Shown piece after piece: positions 41,987 to 50,549 of a stretch of DNA of 64,000 nucleotides. Position 1 is the stretch's first letter; each line of letters opens with the position of its first letter. A program made the translations under genes and the position numbers. The notes under the pieces were generated by a model. The model had not been told where the DNA came from and searched no databases. It was given only the letters and a program-made list of their open reading frames with translations. The stretch covers positions 434,001 through 498,000 of the forward strand of contig NZ_JBPAXY010000003.1 of assembly GCF_050897975.1 (NCBI RefSeq). The letters run 5' to 3'. Source of the DNA: Pseudooceanicola sp050897975 (GTDB lineage: Bacteria; Pseudomonadota; Alphaproteobacteria; Rhodobacterales; Rhodobacteraceae).

Positions 41987-43608
41987 CGCTTCTCGATATC
42001 CAGAACCTCGACATCACCCTGACGCTGCCCAATGGGCCCCTGCATGTGGTCCGCGACGTCTCGCTGACCCTCGCGCGCGGCGAAGCCCTGGGCATCGTCG
42101 GCGAAAGCGGCTCGGGCAAATCCATGACGGCGCTGGCGCTGATGCGACTGCTGCCGCGCAGCGCCAGCTGTACCGCCGCGCGCATGGCCTTTGACGGTCA
42201 GGATCTGCCCAGCCTGGAGGACGCGACCTTTGCCGCCGCCATCCCCGGCCCCAAGATCGGCATGATCTTTCAGGAACCGATGACCTCGCTCAACCCGGTC
42301 TACACCATCGGCCGCCAGATGACCGAGGCGGCGGTGGCACGTGGCCTGCTTTCGGTCCCCGAGGCCCGGCAGAAGGCCGTGGTCCTGCTGGACCGCGTCG
42401 GCATCCCCGATCCGCAGGACCGCATGGCGCAGTACCCGCACCAGCTGTCTGGCGGGCAACGCCAGCGGGTGATGATCGCCATGACCCTGATGCTGGACCC
42501 GGACCTGCTGATCGCGGATGAGCCGACCACGGCGCTGGACGTGACCGTTCAGGCGCAGATCCTCGACCTGCTGGACGACCTGCGGCGCGAACGCCAGATG
42601 GGGCTGATCCTGATCTCGCATGACCTGGCGGTGGTGGCGCAGCGCACCGACCGCGTGGCGGTCATGTACATGGGCGAGCTGGTCGAACAGGGCCAGGCGC
42701 AGGACGTGCTGTTCCAGCCCCGGCACGACTACACCAAGGCCCTGCTGGCCGCGATCCCACGCCTGGACGGACCGCCGCGCCACGCCGAGGCCCGCCCGGC
42801 GACGGATGAGGTTATCGCCGCCCGCGACGTCACCCGCCGCTTCACCTCGCGCAAGGGGCTTTTCGGGCCGAAACGCGAGACCCTGGCCCTGGACGGGGTC
42901 AGCCTGTCGGTGAAACGCGGGGAAACCTTGGCGCTGATCGGCGAAAGCGGTTCCGGCAAGTCGACCCTGGCGCGGATCCTGCTGGGCCTCGACCAGCCCG
43001 ACGCGGGCGAGGTGCGGATGCTGGACCGCCCGGTGGCCGAGCTGGCGCCCACGGACCGCGCCGCCTTCGTGCAGCCGGTCTTCCAAGATCCCTATACCTC
43101 GCTCAACCCGCGCCGCCGCCTGGCCGAGATCATCGCCCGCCCGCTGGTGCTGCGCGACGAGGGCGACCGGGCCTCGCGCCTGGCCGCCGTGGAAGAGGCG
43201 ATGGAACGCGTCCGCCTGCCCGCCCGGCTGCTGCACGCCTATCCCTCGCAGCTGTCCGGCGGCCAGCGCCAGCGGGTGGCCATCGCGCGCGCGCTGGTCA
43301 CACGGCCCCAGGCGCTGATCTGCGACGAACCGACCTCGGCGCTGGATGTCTCGGTGCAGGCGCAGATCCTGGATCTGCTGGACGAGTTGCGCCGCGACAT
43401 GGGGCTGACCTGCCTGCTGGTGACCCATGACATGGCCGTGGTGCACGAGGTGGCCGACCGGATCGCGGTCATGTACCGGGGCCGGATCGTCGAGGAAGGC
43501 ACCGCCGAGGCCGTCCTGTCCAATCCCACCAACGATTACACCGCCCGGCTTCTGGCCGCGGCGCCGCGGTTCGGTGAAACCGCTGAAGACAGGCAGGTGG
43601 CCCGATGA
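41983..43608 (+). CDS. Dual ATP-binding protein of a peptide-type ABC importer (fused DppD-DppF)
   Basis: 541 aa with two complete ATPase domains: Walker A GESGSGKSMT at about 40-49 and GESGSGKSTL at about 320-329, each with LSGGQRQR and LIADEPTTALDV or LICDEPTSALDV. Both Walker lysines and Walker B glutamates are intact, so both halves look active. It powers the importer. Four-base overlaps with the permease upstream and the lyase downstream show tight coupling. Confidence 0.94.
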   Translation: MTLLDIQNLDITLTLPNGPLHVVRDVSLTLARGEALGIVGESGSGKSMTALALMRLLPRSASCTAARMAFDGQDLPSLEDATFAAAIPGPKIGMIFQEPMTSLNPVYTIGRQMTEAAVARGLLSVPEARQKAVVLLDRVGIPDPQDRMAQYPHQLSGGQRQRVMIAMTLMLDPDLLIADEPTTALDVTVQAQILDLLDDLRRERQMGLILISHDLAVVAQRTDRVAVMYMGELVEQGQAQDVLFQPRHDYTKALLAAIPRLDGPPRHAEARPATDEVIAARDVTRRFTSRKGLFGPKRETLALDGVSLSVKRGETLALIGESGSGKSTLARILLGLDQPDAGEVRMLDRPVAELAPTDRAAFVQPVFQDPYTSLNPRRRLAEIIARPLVLRDEGDRASRLAAVEEAMERVRLPARLLHAYPSQLSGGQRQRVAIARALVTRPQALICDEPTSALDVSVQAQILDLLDELRRDMGLTCLLVTHDMAVVHEVADRIAVMYRGRIVEEGTAEAVLSNPTNDYTARLLAAAPRFGETAEDRQVAR

Positions 43609-44948
43609 AGCTGAACACCCCTGAACTGACCCCCCGGACCCTTTTTGCCCGGGAAACCCTGTGGCAATCCTGGCTGGACGTCGAGGCGGCCCTGGCCGAG
43701 GTCCAGGCGGATATGGGGATCATCCCGGACACGGCCGCCCAGGGCATCCGCGCGGCCGCCCGGCTGGACCGGATCGGCATCGCGGCGCTGGAGGCCGACA
43801 TCGCCGTCACCCATGCGCCGATCCTGTCGCTGACCCGCCTGCTGGCCCAGGCCGCAGGCGAGGCCGGCGCCTATGTCCACTGGGGCGCGACCACCCAGAA
43901 CGTGATGCAAACGGGCCGGATCCTGCTGATCCGCGAGGCCGACCAGGCGATCCGCCGGGCGTTGGCGGGGGCGCTTGGCCAGTTGGGCCAGATGGCCGAA
44001 ACCCATGCCGAGACTCTCATGCCTGGGCGCACCAACCGAATGCACGCCCTGCCGATCACCTTCGGCTTCAAGGTGGCGGGCTGGATCGAGGAGTTGACCC
44101 GCGCCCTCGACCGGCTGGACGGCGGCGGGCGGCGGCAGTTCGTCCTGCCCTTCGGCGGCGCGGTCGGTGCCATGCACGCCTTCGGCCCCGAGGGGAAAGA
44201 GCTGAACACCCGCCTCGCCGCCCGCTTCGGGCTGGCGCCGCTGCTGGTGCCGGGCCGCACGATCAACGACATCTTCGCCGACTACATCGTGCAGCTGTCC
44301 CTGCTGGCCATGTCGCTGGAACGTATCGCTTCCGAGCTATACCTGCTGATGACCGAAGAGATCGGCGAGATTTCCGAAAGACTGGATGCGGGCACCGTCG
44401 GGTCTTCGACCATGCCGCACAAGGTGAACCCGAAATATGTCGTCCGGGTGCTGGCCGATGCGGCGGAACTGCGCGGCCTGGCGGCGCCTGCGATGGAAAC
44501 CGGGCGCTCCAGCCACGAGGGCGACAGCGCCACCAACCAGCTGCTGAGTTCCATCATGGATCGCGCCATTCCCCTGGCCTGGGAGATGTGCGAGCGGTTC
44601 GAGGGGTTGATGGGCCGGATCGCCGTCAACGTCCCGCGCATGGCGCAGAACGCCGCGTTGACCGGCGGGGCCATCGCCACGGAAAACCTGATGATGCTGC
44701 TGGCCCCCCGCACCGGGCGCGCCCGCGCCCATGACCTGATCCACCATGCGCTGGACCACCCCGCCCCCGGGGGAACGCTGGCCGAAACCCTACTGGCAGA
44801 TGCCGAGATCGCAGCGCTGCTCTCGGCGGACGAGGTCACCGCAGCGCTGGACCCGGCGAGCTATTGCGGCGACAGCCAACGCATCGCCCTGGAGGCGGCA
44901 GAGCTGGCCCGGGATCACGCCGCAAGGCTGCGCGCTCAGATCAGGTAG
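43605..44948 (+). CDS. Fumarase/aspartase-superfamily lyase (argininosuccinate/adenylosuccinate/PcaB-like)
   Basis: 447 aa. Signature GSSTMPHKVNPK at about 266-277 holds the flexible catalytic Ser loop; YVHWGATTQNVMQT and TNRMHALPITFGFKVAGWIEE are the other conserved regions. The superfamily makes or breaks C-N or C-O bonds to release fumarate, and includes 3-carboxymuconate cycloisomerase. Because it is coupled to an ABC importer, the likely job is cleavage of an imported compound, for example an N-substituted aspartate such as iminodisuccinate or a related aminopolycarboxylate. That substrate is a hypothesis. Its 3' end overlaps the convergent LysR gene by 13 bp. Confidence 0.85.
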   Translation: MKLNTPELTPRTLFARETLWQSWLDVEAALAEVQADMGIIPDTAAQGIRAAARLDRIGIAALEADIAVTHAPILSLTRLLAQAAGEAGAYVHWGATTQNVMQTGRILLIREADQAIRRALAGALGQLGQMAETHAETLMPGRTNRMHALPITFGFKVAGWIEELTRALDRLDGGGRRQFVLPFGGAVGAMHAFGPEGKELNTRLAARFGLAPLLVPGRTINDIFADYIVQLSLLAMSLERIASELYLLMTEEIGEISERLDAGTVGSSTMPHKVNPKYVVRVLADAAELRGLAAPAMETGRSSHEGDSATNQLLSSIMDRAIPLAWEMCERFEGLMGRIAVNVPRMAQNAALTGGAIATENLMMLLAPRTGRARAHDLIHHALDHPAPGGTLAETLLADAEIAALLSADEVTAALDPASYCGDSQRIALEAAELARDHAARLRAQIR

Positions 44949-45865
44949 ACCATCTCGGCGAACTGGGGATCCTCGGCGCGGCGGGCCTCCACATGGGCGC
45001 TGAGCGCGTCGAGGAAGACCTCGCACAGCTCGGCCCGGGGGCCCTTGGCGTGCAGGCTGGCATAGGTGATCCAGTGATCCCCCTCCAGCGGGCGCAGCAC
45101 AAGGCCGTCGCGGGCCGAGGCCGGCAGGGTCAGCTGGTCGATCAGCGTCAGGCCCAGCCCGTGGCGCACCATCTCGACCGTCACCAGGGTCGAGCCGGTC
45201 TCGAAGGCGACGCGCGCGCGCAGGCCCGCCTCGCCCATGGCCTCATCCAGCCGGTCGCGCCAGCGTTGGCCCACGGCCAGCGTGACCAGCGGCACCTCCG
45301 ACAGGGCTTTCAGACTGACCTCCCGCTGGGCTGCGAGCGGGTGATCCGCTGGCATCAGCACGGACAGCCGTGAGCGCAGCACCGGCATGGCGTCCACCGG
45401 GATGATCCGGTTCTCCATCGGCAGCGAGATCAGGCCGATGTTGTAGCCCCGCGCGGCCACCTTGCTTTCGATCTCGAAGCGGGTTTCGACGTGCAGGGTA
45501 CAGCGGATATCGGGGTTCAGCTTGCGGATCTCGGCGATGGTGGGCACCACCAGCCCGTTGGCCAGCGGCGCGGCGGTGACCACCGACAGCCAGTTGCGGC
45601 TGCGGTCGCGCAGGTCGCGGGCAATCAGCGGGATCTCGTCGATCCCGTCCAGGGTGTTGGAAATCTGCTGGTAGAACAGCGCCCCTTCCTCGGTCAGCGA
45701 CAGATTGCGCCGCGAGCGCGAGAACAGCGTGAGCGACAACTGTTCCTCCAGCTGCGACAGCAGGCGGCTGGCAGCGGAGGAGGACAGGTTCACCTTCTCT
45801 GCCGCTTCCGCCAGCGATCCGGTGGCGACGACCAGCCGGAAAAGACGCAACCCCTTGATGTTCAT
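44936..45865 (-). CDS. LysR-family regulator converging on the ABC-lyase operon
   Basis: 309 aa. Winged helix-turn-helix at 1-60 (LFRLVVATGSLAEAAEKVNLSSSAASRLLSQLEEQLSLTLF), effector domain about 90-300. The inner ATG at 45865 (Met-Asn-Ile-Lys) gives the standard N-terminus. Its stop lies inside the end of the lyase gene, so the two genes overlap tail-to-tail by 13 bp. It is the obvious candidate regulator of the importer and lyase, though not divergent from them. Confidence 0.87.
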   Translation of the reverse strand: MNIKGLRLFRLVVATGSLAEAAEKVNLSSSAASRLLSQLEEQLSLTLFSRSRRNLSLTEEGALFYQQISNTLDGIDEIPLIARDLRDRSRNWLSVVTAAPLANGLVVPTIAEIRKLNPDIRCTLHVETRFEIESKVAARGYNIGLISLPMENRIIPVDAMPVLRSRLSVLMPADHPLAAQREVSLKALSEVPLVTLAVGQRWRDRLDEAMGEAGLRARVAFETGSTLVTVEMVRHGLGLTLIDQLTLPASARDGLVLRPLEGDHWITYASLHAKGPRAELCEVFLDALSAHVEARRAEDPQFAEMVYLI

Positions 45866-46201
45866 CCGGCCCCACCCTTTCGTTTTCCACAACAGACTGG
45901 ACCGAAGCAGCGAATGGTGCAAGCGTGGACGACGAGGGCGCAGGCGCTCCGGCTCACATGCGACGGTCAGAACAGCCGCCTACCCGGGCGCAGGTGTTTC
46001 CCCGGGACAACGTCCAGGCCTGCGACGAGAGCGCCCGAACACGCCCCCCTTCTGCGACATCTCCGCAAGGACAAGCGAAACCAGCCCTGCCCCAAGGGGC
46101 GGAGAGCCCCTTTCGCGGCGGATTGCCTGGGGATGGGTCCGGATGCGGCACCCCCTTGGCGCGATGCCTATCGCGCACCAATGCATGAAGACCACCGAAG
46201 C
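45866..46201. other. Intergenic region between LysR and the formylglycine-generating enzyme gene
   Basis: 336 bp without a supported gene. AAGGGGC (46094-46100) and GCCCCTT (46106-46112) form a perfect 7-bp hairpin about 90 bp beyond the end of the formylglycine enzyme gene, a possible terminator. Short open frames here lack codon bias, ribosome-binding sites and family motifs. Confidence 0.5.
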
Positions 46202-47095
46202 CTAGCCTGCGAGACGGAATCCCAGGTGGCTGGACGTGGCCGTCACGTGGTTCGACGTGCGCGCAGAGACCCTGTAGCGGTTGCAATAACTTGCGTGGCA
46301 CAGATACGAGCCACCGCGCATGGACCGGATCGCAGGGTCGTCCCGCCAGGGCGAGGCCGTCCATTCCCAGACGTTCCCCAGCATGTTGAACAAACCATAG
46401 CCGTTGGCGGGAAAGCTCTCGGCGGGGGCCGTCGCAAGCCAGCCGTCCTCGCCGGTGTTGCTGTCGGGGAAGCGGCCTTGCCAGATGTTGCACATATGAA
46501 TGCCATTCGGATGCAGGGCGTTGCCCCAGGCATAGATCGCCCGGTCCAACCCGCCACGCGCCGCCACTTCCCACTCTGCTTCGGTCGGCAGGCGTTTGCC
46601 GTGATAGGCCGCGAAGGCTTCGGCGTCGCGATGCGAGACATGGACGACCGGGTGATCGGCGCGCGACAGCAGGGTGCTGCCCGGCCCGTCGGGGCGCTGC
46701 CAGGAGGCGCCCGCCACGGGCAGCCACCATTCCGGCGCGGTCGCATCCGCGCCTTCGAAGACCCTGGCCTCTGGATGCATCTGTGGTGCAAAGACGAAAG
46801 ACCATCCGAGCGCCTCGGCGTCGGTGACATAGCCGGTCGCGGCGACGAAACGCGCGAAGTCCGCATTGGTGACGGTCGTCTTCGATATCTGGAACTCGGG
46901 CAGAGAGATCCTTCGCACGGGCCCTTCGTCGTCGCCGACATTGGCCTCGGGGCCCTCGTAGCCGATCACGTAGCCTCCCCCCGGGATCGTCACCATCCCA
47001 TCGCCCCCGCTTGCGGCTGTCGCCGCCGCGGCAAAGGTCTGTGCCAGTGGCGATGGTGCCTGCGAACGCGAAGATTTTGGACTGCAACAGGACAT
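46202..47095 (-). CDS. Formylglycine-generating enzyme (sulfatase-activating, oxygen-dependent type)
   Basis: 297 aa. A C-type-lectin-like FGE-sulfatase domain with RLPTEAEWEVAARGG, YGLFNMLGNVWEWTASPW and the active-site stretch GGSYLCHASYCNRYRV. The two cysteines (C266 and C271) match the catalytic pair of the copper- and oxygen-dependent human and mycobacterial enzymes. It oxidises the Cys of the C-x-P-x-R motif in sulfatases to formylglycine. AAGGAG lies 8 nt before the ATG. The N-terminus, starting Met-Ser-Cys-Cys-Ser-Pro, has no signal peptide, so the enzyme is cytoplasmic. It is divergent from the GntR-ABC-sulfatase operon, whose sulfatase at 50550 has a C-S-P-T-R target. Confidence 0.93.
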   Translation of the reverse strand: MSCCSPKSSRSQAPSPLAQTFAAAATAASGGDGMVTIPGGGYVIGYEGPEANVGDDEGPVRRISLPEFQISKTTVTNADFARFVAATGYVTDAEALGWSFVFAPQMHPEARVFEGADATAPEWWLPVAGASWQRPDGPGSTLLSRADHPVVHVSHRDAEAFAAYHGKRLPTEAEWEVAARGGLDRAIYAWGNALHPNGIHMCNIWQGRFPDSNTGEDGWLATAPAESFPANGYGLFNMLGNVWEWTASPWRDDPAIRSMRGGSYLCHASYCNRYRVSARTSNHVTATSSHLGFRLAG

Positions 47096-47120
47096 TTCCG
47101 CGGCTCCTTGCTCGCTGGCT

Positions 47121-47176
47121 GGCAATTTACCTTGCCAGAGACATATTTCCGAAACAAGGTGGTAGGACGTCCTACC
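47121..47176. promoter_or_regulatory. GntR-type operator: 16-bp palindrome in the divergent FGE/GntR region
   Basis: GGTAGGACGTCCTACC (47161-47176) is a perfect 16-bp palindrome 37 bp upstream of the GntR start. A second dyad, GGCAA (47121-47125) and TTGCC (47132-47136), lies nearer the FGE gene. Central position suggests one regulator controls both directions. Confidence 0.65.
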
Positions 47177-47212
47177 TCTCAAGGTGCGGCGCAAGAAAAC
47201 CGGAGGCAGAGC

Positions 47213-47935
47213 GTGGCAAGCACCGTTGCAGAACACATCCTATCCTACATCTCCGAACAGGGGCTGGCCCCGGGCGACAAGCTGCCCGCAGAGATGGAGA
47301 TGAGCCGCATCCTGGGCTTCAGCCGCAATTCGATGCGCGAAGCCTATTCGGACCTGATCGCCAAGTCGGTGATCAATCGAAAGCACGGCGTCGGCACCTT
47401 TGTCGCGGAACCGCCGATCTACAACTCGCCCGGTGTCACCTTCGGCTTCTGGCGGATGATTGAAGCGGCGGGCATGACCCCCGGCCTGACCGAGTTGGAT
47501 CGTGGCCGCGTGACGCCGGACGACACGCTGATCAAACGCTTTGAATGGGACGCGCCCAGGCCGCTTGGCTATTTGCGCTGGCTCTTCCTTGCCAATGGCA
47601 AGCCTTGCGTGCTGATAGATCACTACATCCTGCCCGACGTCCCGATGGAGGCCTTCACGACGGACAAGGTCAACAACGTGCTTCCGCCGCTTCAGGATCA
47701 CATCCAGACCGAAGGGGCCACCCTCGAAACCCTGAATTCGGCCGAACTGGCCCACCCGGATATCGCGGAGATCCTCCAGGTCGACAGCGGCACCGCCATC
47801 CTCAAGAACCTCGCCACGATCCGGTCGGGCGATGGCTCGGTGGCGCTGTGTTCAACCGGCTGGATGTCCCCCGCCATGGTCGTGGCGCGCAGCGTCACCC
47901 CGCTTTCACCCCTCGATTTCGTCAAGGCGCCGTAG
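47213..47935 (+). CDS. GntR-family (HutC-type) transcriptional regulator
   Basis: 240 aa from a GTG start with GGAGG 7 nt upstream. Winged helix-turn-helix at about 5-68 (LAPGDKLPAEMEMSRILGFSRNSMREAYSDLIAKSVI, GVGTFV) and a UTRA-like effector domain at about 85-235. No PLP-dependent aminotransferase domain, so HutC rather than MocR type. It is first in the operon with the ABC importer and sulfatase and probably binds the 16-bp palindrome just upstream; the effector may be the imported sulfate ester or its product. Confidence 0.88.
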   Translation: MASTVAEHILSYISEQGLAPGDKLPAEMEMSRILGFSRNSMREAYSDLIAKSVINRKHGVGTFVAEPPIYNSPGVTFGFWRMIEAAGMTPGLTELDRGRVTPDDTLIKRFEWDAPRPLGYLRWLFLANGKPCVLIDHYILPDVPMEAFTTDKVNNVLPPLQDHIQTEGATLETLNSAELAHPDIAEILQVDSGTAILKNLATIRSGDGSVALCSTGWMSPAMVVARSVTPLSPLDFVKAP

Positions 47936-47971
47936 AGCGTCCAACCCTCCAACAGGAATAGGAACACCCAA

Positions 47972-48943
47972 ATGAGATTCGAACGTCTCTCGGGCGTGGC
48001 GGCCTCCGCCATGCTACTGGCCTCGCTTGGCCAATCGGCCCTGGCCGATGACATGACCACCGTCCGCTTCGGGGTCGACCCCTACACCACCGGCTCGCAG
48101 ATCTGGGTCGCCCAGGACATGGGCTTTTTCGAAGACCAGGGGATCGACGCCCAGATCACCACCTTTGCAACCGGGGTCGAGGCGATCGACTCGATGATCG
48201 TCGGGCGGGCCGATCTGGCCGTGGGCCTGGACTTCCCGACCGTGACCCGCGCCACCAATGGCCGGCTGACGGTTCTGGCGGGCATCTTCCGCGCCAATCC
48301 CGGCTGGCACAAGCTGGTGGTCGCCGACGAGATCAAATCCGCCGCCGACCTTGCGGGCAAGAAGATCGGGATCGCCACCGGCACGCTGGAACACCTGGTG
48401 ACCGTCAAGTACCTCGAAGCCAACGGCCTGAGCCAGGACGATGTCGAACTGGTCGGCTTTACCAGCCTGGTCGAGCTGGTCGCCTCGCTGAAATCGGGCC
48501 GCATCGACGCGTCGTTCGTCTGGGCAGACGGCACCGACAAGTCGATCGAGGATGGCGAGCATTATGTGCTGGTCGACGACAGCGCCGCAGGCCTCAGTTC
48601 CAGCGCCTATATCACCGGCCTTACAAGTTTCGTCGAAGAGAACCCCGAGGCGGTGGTTGCGGTGCTCGAAGCGATGGACGCGGCCAGCGCCTATATCACC
48701 GAGAACCCGGAAGAGGCCGCCGCGATCATCGCGTCGCACACCCGCGCGCCGGAAGACGCGGTGCTTAGGCTCTTGGGATACAACACCTTCAAGCTGGCGC
48801 TGACCGAGTATGAACGCACGGGGTTCGAGGCGATCTCGGCCTTTGCCGCCGATACCATGAACGCGGATATCTCCTTCGATACCGTCGTCGTGCCCGACTA
48901 CCTCATGCAGGTGTCGCCTGACGCCGTCCAGCTTGGGGAATGA
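47972..48943 (+). CDS. ABC transporter substrate-binding protein (SsuA/TauA/NrtA-like)
   Basis: 323 aa with signal peptide (cleaved near ALADD, residue 25). Motifs AQDMGFFEDQGIDAQITTF, LAGKKIGIATGTLEHLVTVKYLEANGL are those of the nitrate/sulfonate/taurine binding-protein family. With the sulfatase in the same operon it most likely captures an alkyl or aryl sulfate ester. It follows GntR by 36 bp and is followed after 4 bp by the ATPase. Confidence 0.9.
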   Translation: MRFERLSGVAASAMLLASLGQSALADDMTTVRFGVDPYTTGSQIWVAQDMGFFEDQGIDAQITTFATGVEAIDSMIVGRADLAVGLDFPTVTRATNGRLTVLAGIFRANPGWHKLVVADEIKSAADLAGKKIGIATGTLEHLVTVKYLEANGLSQDDVELVGFTSLVELVASLKSGRIDASFVWADGTDKSIEDGEHYVLVDDSAAGLSSSAYITGLTSFVEENPEAVVAVLEAMDAASAYITENPEEAAAIIASHTRAPEDAVLRLLGYNTFKLALTEYERTGFEAISAFAADTMNADISFDTVVVPDYLMQVSPDAVQLGE

Positions 48944-48947
48944 GTGC

Positions 48948-49775
48948 GTGACGGACACCAAAGACACGGGCGGCCCCTTGGCCGCCCCGACCTCCCCTGC
49001 CGTCAGCTTTGACCGGGTGGGCATGGCCTATCCCGGTCAGGCCGCAGGCAGCGAGCTGATCCTGGCGGACCTGTCGCTGGACATCTCCGAGGGTGAGTTC
49101 TTCGTTCTTGTCGGTCCCAGCGGGTCGGGCAAGTCCACCCTGCTGAAGATCGTCGCGGGCACCGAAACCCAGACCGAGGGCCGGGTGACCGCCCATGGCG
49201 AAACGATCTCGGGCCCGAACCGGCGGCGCGGGATGGTCTTTCAATCCATCGACGACCCGCTGTTCGAATGGCTGACGGTGGAACAGAACGTGGGCTTCGG
49301 CCCCTCCGTGGCCCGGAAATCCAAATCCGAATGCGCCCGGATCGCCGCCGAGTACATCGCGCTTGTCGGCCTGAAAGGGCACGAGCACAAGTTCCCGCAC
49401 GAATTGTCCGGTGGCATGAAGCAGCGGGTGCAGATCGCCCGCACCCTTGCCGCCGAGCCCGATCTTGTCCTCTTTGACGAACCCTTCGCCGCGCTCGACG
49501 CGCTGACCCGGCGGGTTCTGCAAAAGGAACTGATCTCGATCTGGCAGAAGACCGGCCGCACCATGGTCTATGTCACCCACGACATCCGCGAGGCGGTGAT
49601 CCTGGGCCAGCGCGTCGCGGTGATGAGCCGGGGCCCCCGCGCCAACATCACCCGCAGCTACGACATCGACCTGCCCTATCCCCGCGATGACCTCGACGTG
49701 CGGTTTGCAGATGCCGTACGCGCCATCGAAGCCGATATCGAACGGGAATCCTCTACCCAATGGGACGAACTATGA
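48948..49775 (+). CDS. ABC transporter ATP-binding protein (SsuB/TauB-like)
   Basis: 275 aa from GTG with GGGG about 9-12 nt upstream; an in-frame TTG at 48933 is less likely. Walker A GPSGSGKST at 56-64, LSGGMKQRVQIARTLA, Walker B LVLFDEPFAALDALTR and MVYVTHDIREAVILGQRVAVM. Nearest by motif to SsuB/TauB ATPases. Four-base overlap with the permease gene if the latter starts at 49772. Confidence 0.92.
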   Translation: MTDTKDTGGPLAAPTSPAVSFDRVGMAYPGQAAGSELILADLSLDISEGEFFVLVGPSGSGKSTLLKIVAGTETQTEGRVTAHGETISGPNRRRGMVFQSIDDPLFEWLTVEQNVGFGPSVARKSKSECARIAAEYIALVGLKGHEHKFPHELSGGMKQRVQIARTLAAEPDLVLFDEPFAALDALTRRVLQKELISIWQKTGRTMVYVTHDIREAVILGQRVAVMSRGPRANITRSYDIDLPYPRDDLDVRFADAVRAIEADIERESSTQWDEL

Positions 49776-50533
49776 AATCCGATTTCCTCTTGTCGGCGCT
49801 TAGCGTCTGCATCGTCCTGGTGCTGTGGCAGATCACCTCGATGTGGTTCATCGACGATACCTTCCTGCCCTCGCCCCTGGCGACCCTCGCCGCCACCTGG
49901 GAGCTGTTGTTGAACGGCACCCTGATATCCTCGATCCTGATTTCGATGATGCGTATCCTTGGCGGCTGGATCCTGGGCAGCGCGGTGGCCGTTCCCATCG
50001 GCCTTCTGGTGGGCTCGTCCAAGGCGACCCGCGCCATGGTCGACCCCTTCATCCACTTCTTCCGCTTCGTGCCCGCCATTGCCCTGGTCACCCTGTTCAT
50101 CGTCTGGTTCGGCGTGGGCGAAATGTCGAAGATCCTGCTGATCGCCTATGCGACAGGGTTCATCGTGACGGTGAACACGGCCAGCGGCGTGGCCTCGATC
50201 TCGACCGACAAGATCAATGCCGCGAAATGCCTAGGCGCCTCGGCGACACAGGTGTTCTGGCGCTGCGTGATCCCGGCCTCGCTGCCCTCTATATACGTGG
50301 GTATGCGCCTGGCGCTGGCCTCGTCCTTCCTGGTGATCGTGGCGGCCGAGATGCTCGCCGCTGACAGCGGGCTTGGCTACATCATCTGGACCTCGCGCCT
50401 TTATTTCCAGGTCGACTGGATGTTCTCCGCCATTGTCGTGCTGGGCCTTCTGGGCTTCGGCACCGACCGGGCGTGGCGGCTGCTTGGGCGCACGCTTCTG
50501 AAACGTTACCTGCGGTCCATCACCGCCTATTGA
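49772..50533 (+). CDS. ABC transporter permease (SsuC/TauC-like)
   Basis: 253 aa, six membrane helices; contact loop SIS-TDKINAAKCLGASATQVFWR followed by VIPASLPSIYVGMRLAL is typical of the family. The ATG at 49772 overlaps the ATPase stop (ATGA); an ATG four codons earlier (49760) is an alternative. It ends 16 bp before the sulfatase gene, so importer and sulfatase are co-transcribed. Confidence 0.92.
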   Translation: MKSDFLLSALSVCIVLVLWQITSMWFIDDTFLPSPLATLAATWELLLNGTLISSILISMMRILGGWILGSAVAVPIGLLVGSSKATRAMVDPFIHFFRFVPAIALVTLFIVWFGVGEMSKILLIAYATGFIVTVNTASGVASISTDKINAAKCLGASATQVFWRCVIPASLPSIYVGMRLALASSFLVIVAAEMLAADSGLGYIIWTSRLYFQVDWMFSAIVVLGLLGFGTDRAWRLLGRTLLKRYLRSITAY

Positions 50534-50549
50534 TCCGAAGGCCAAACCC

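Noticed and set aside
45925..46188. Small open frames between LysR and the FGE gene
   Set aside because: Arg/Pro/Ser-rich sequences without start signals; several frames overlap each other, as expected of non-coding GC-rich DNA.
47078..47095. C-S-P-K-S at the FGE N-terminus as a sulfatase-type modification site
   Set aside because: The required Arg at the fifth position of C-x-P-x-R is a Ser, so it should not be a substrate.
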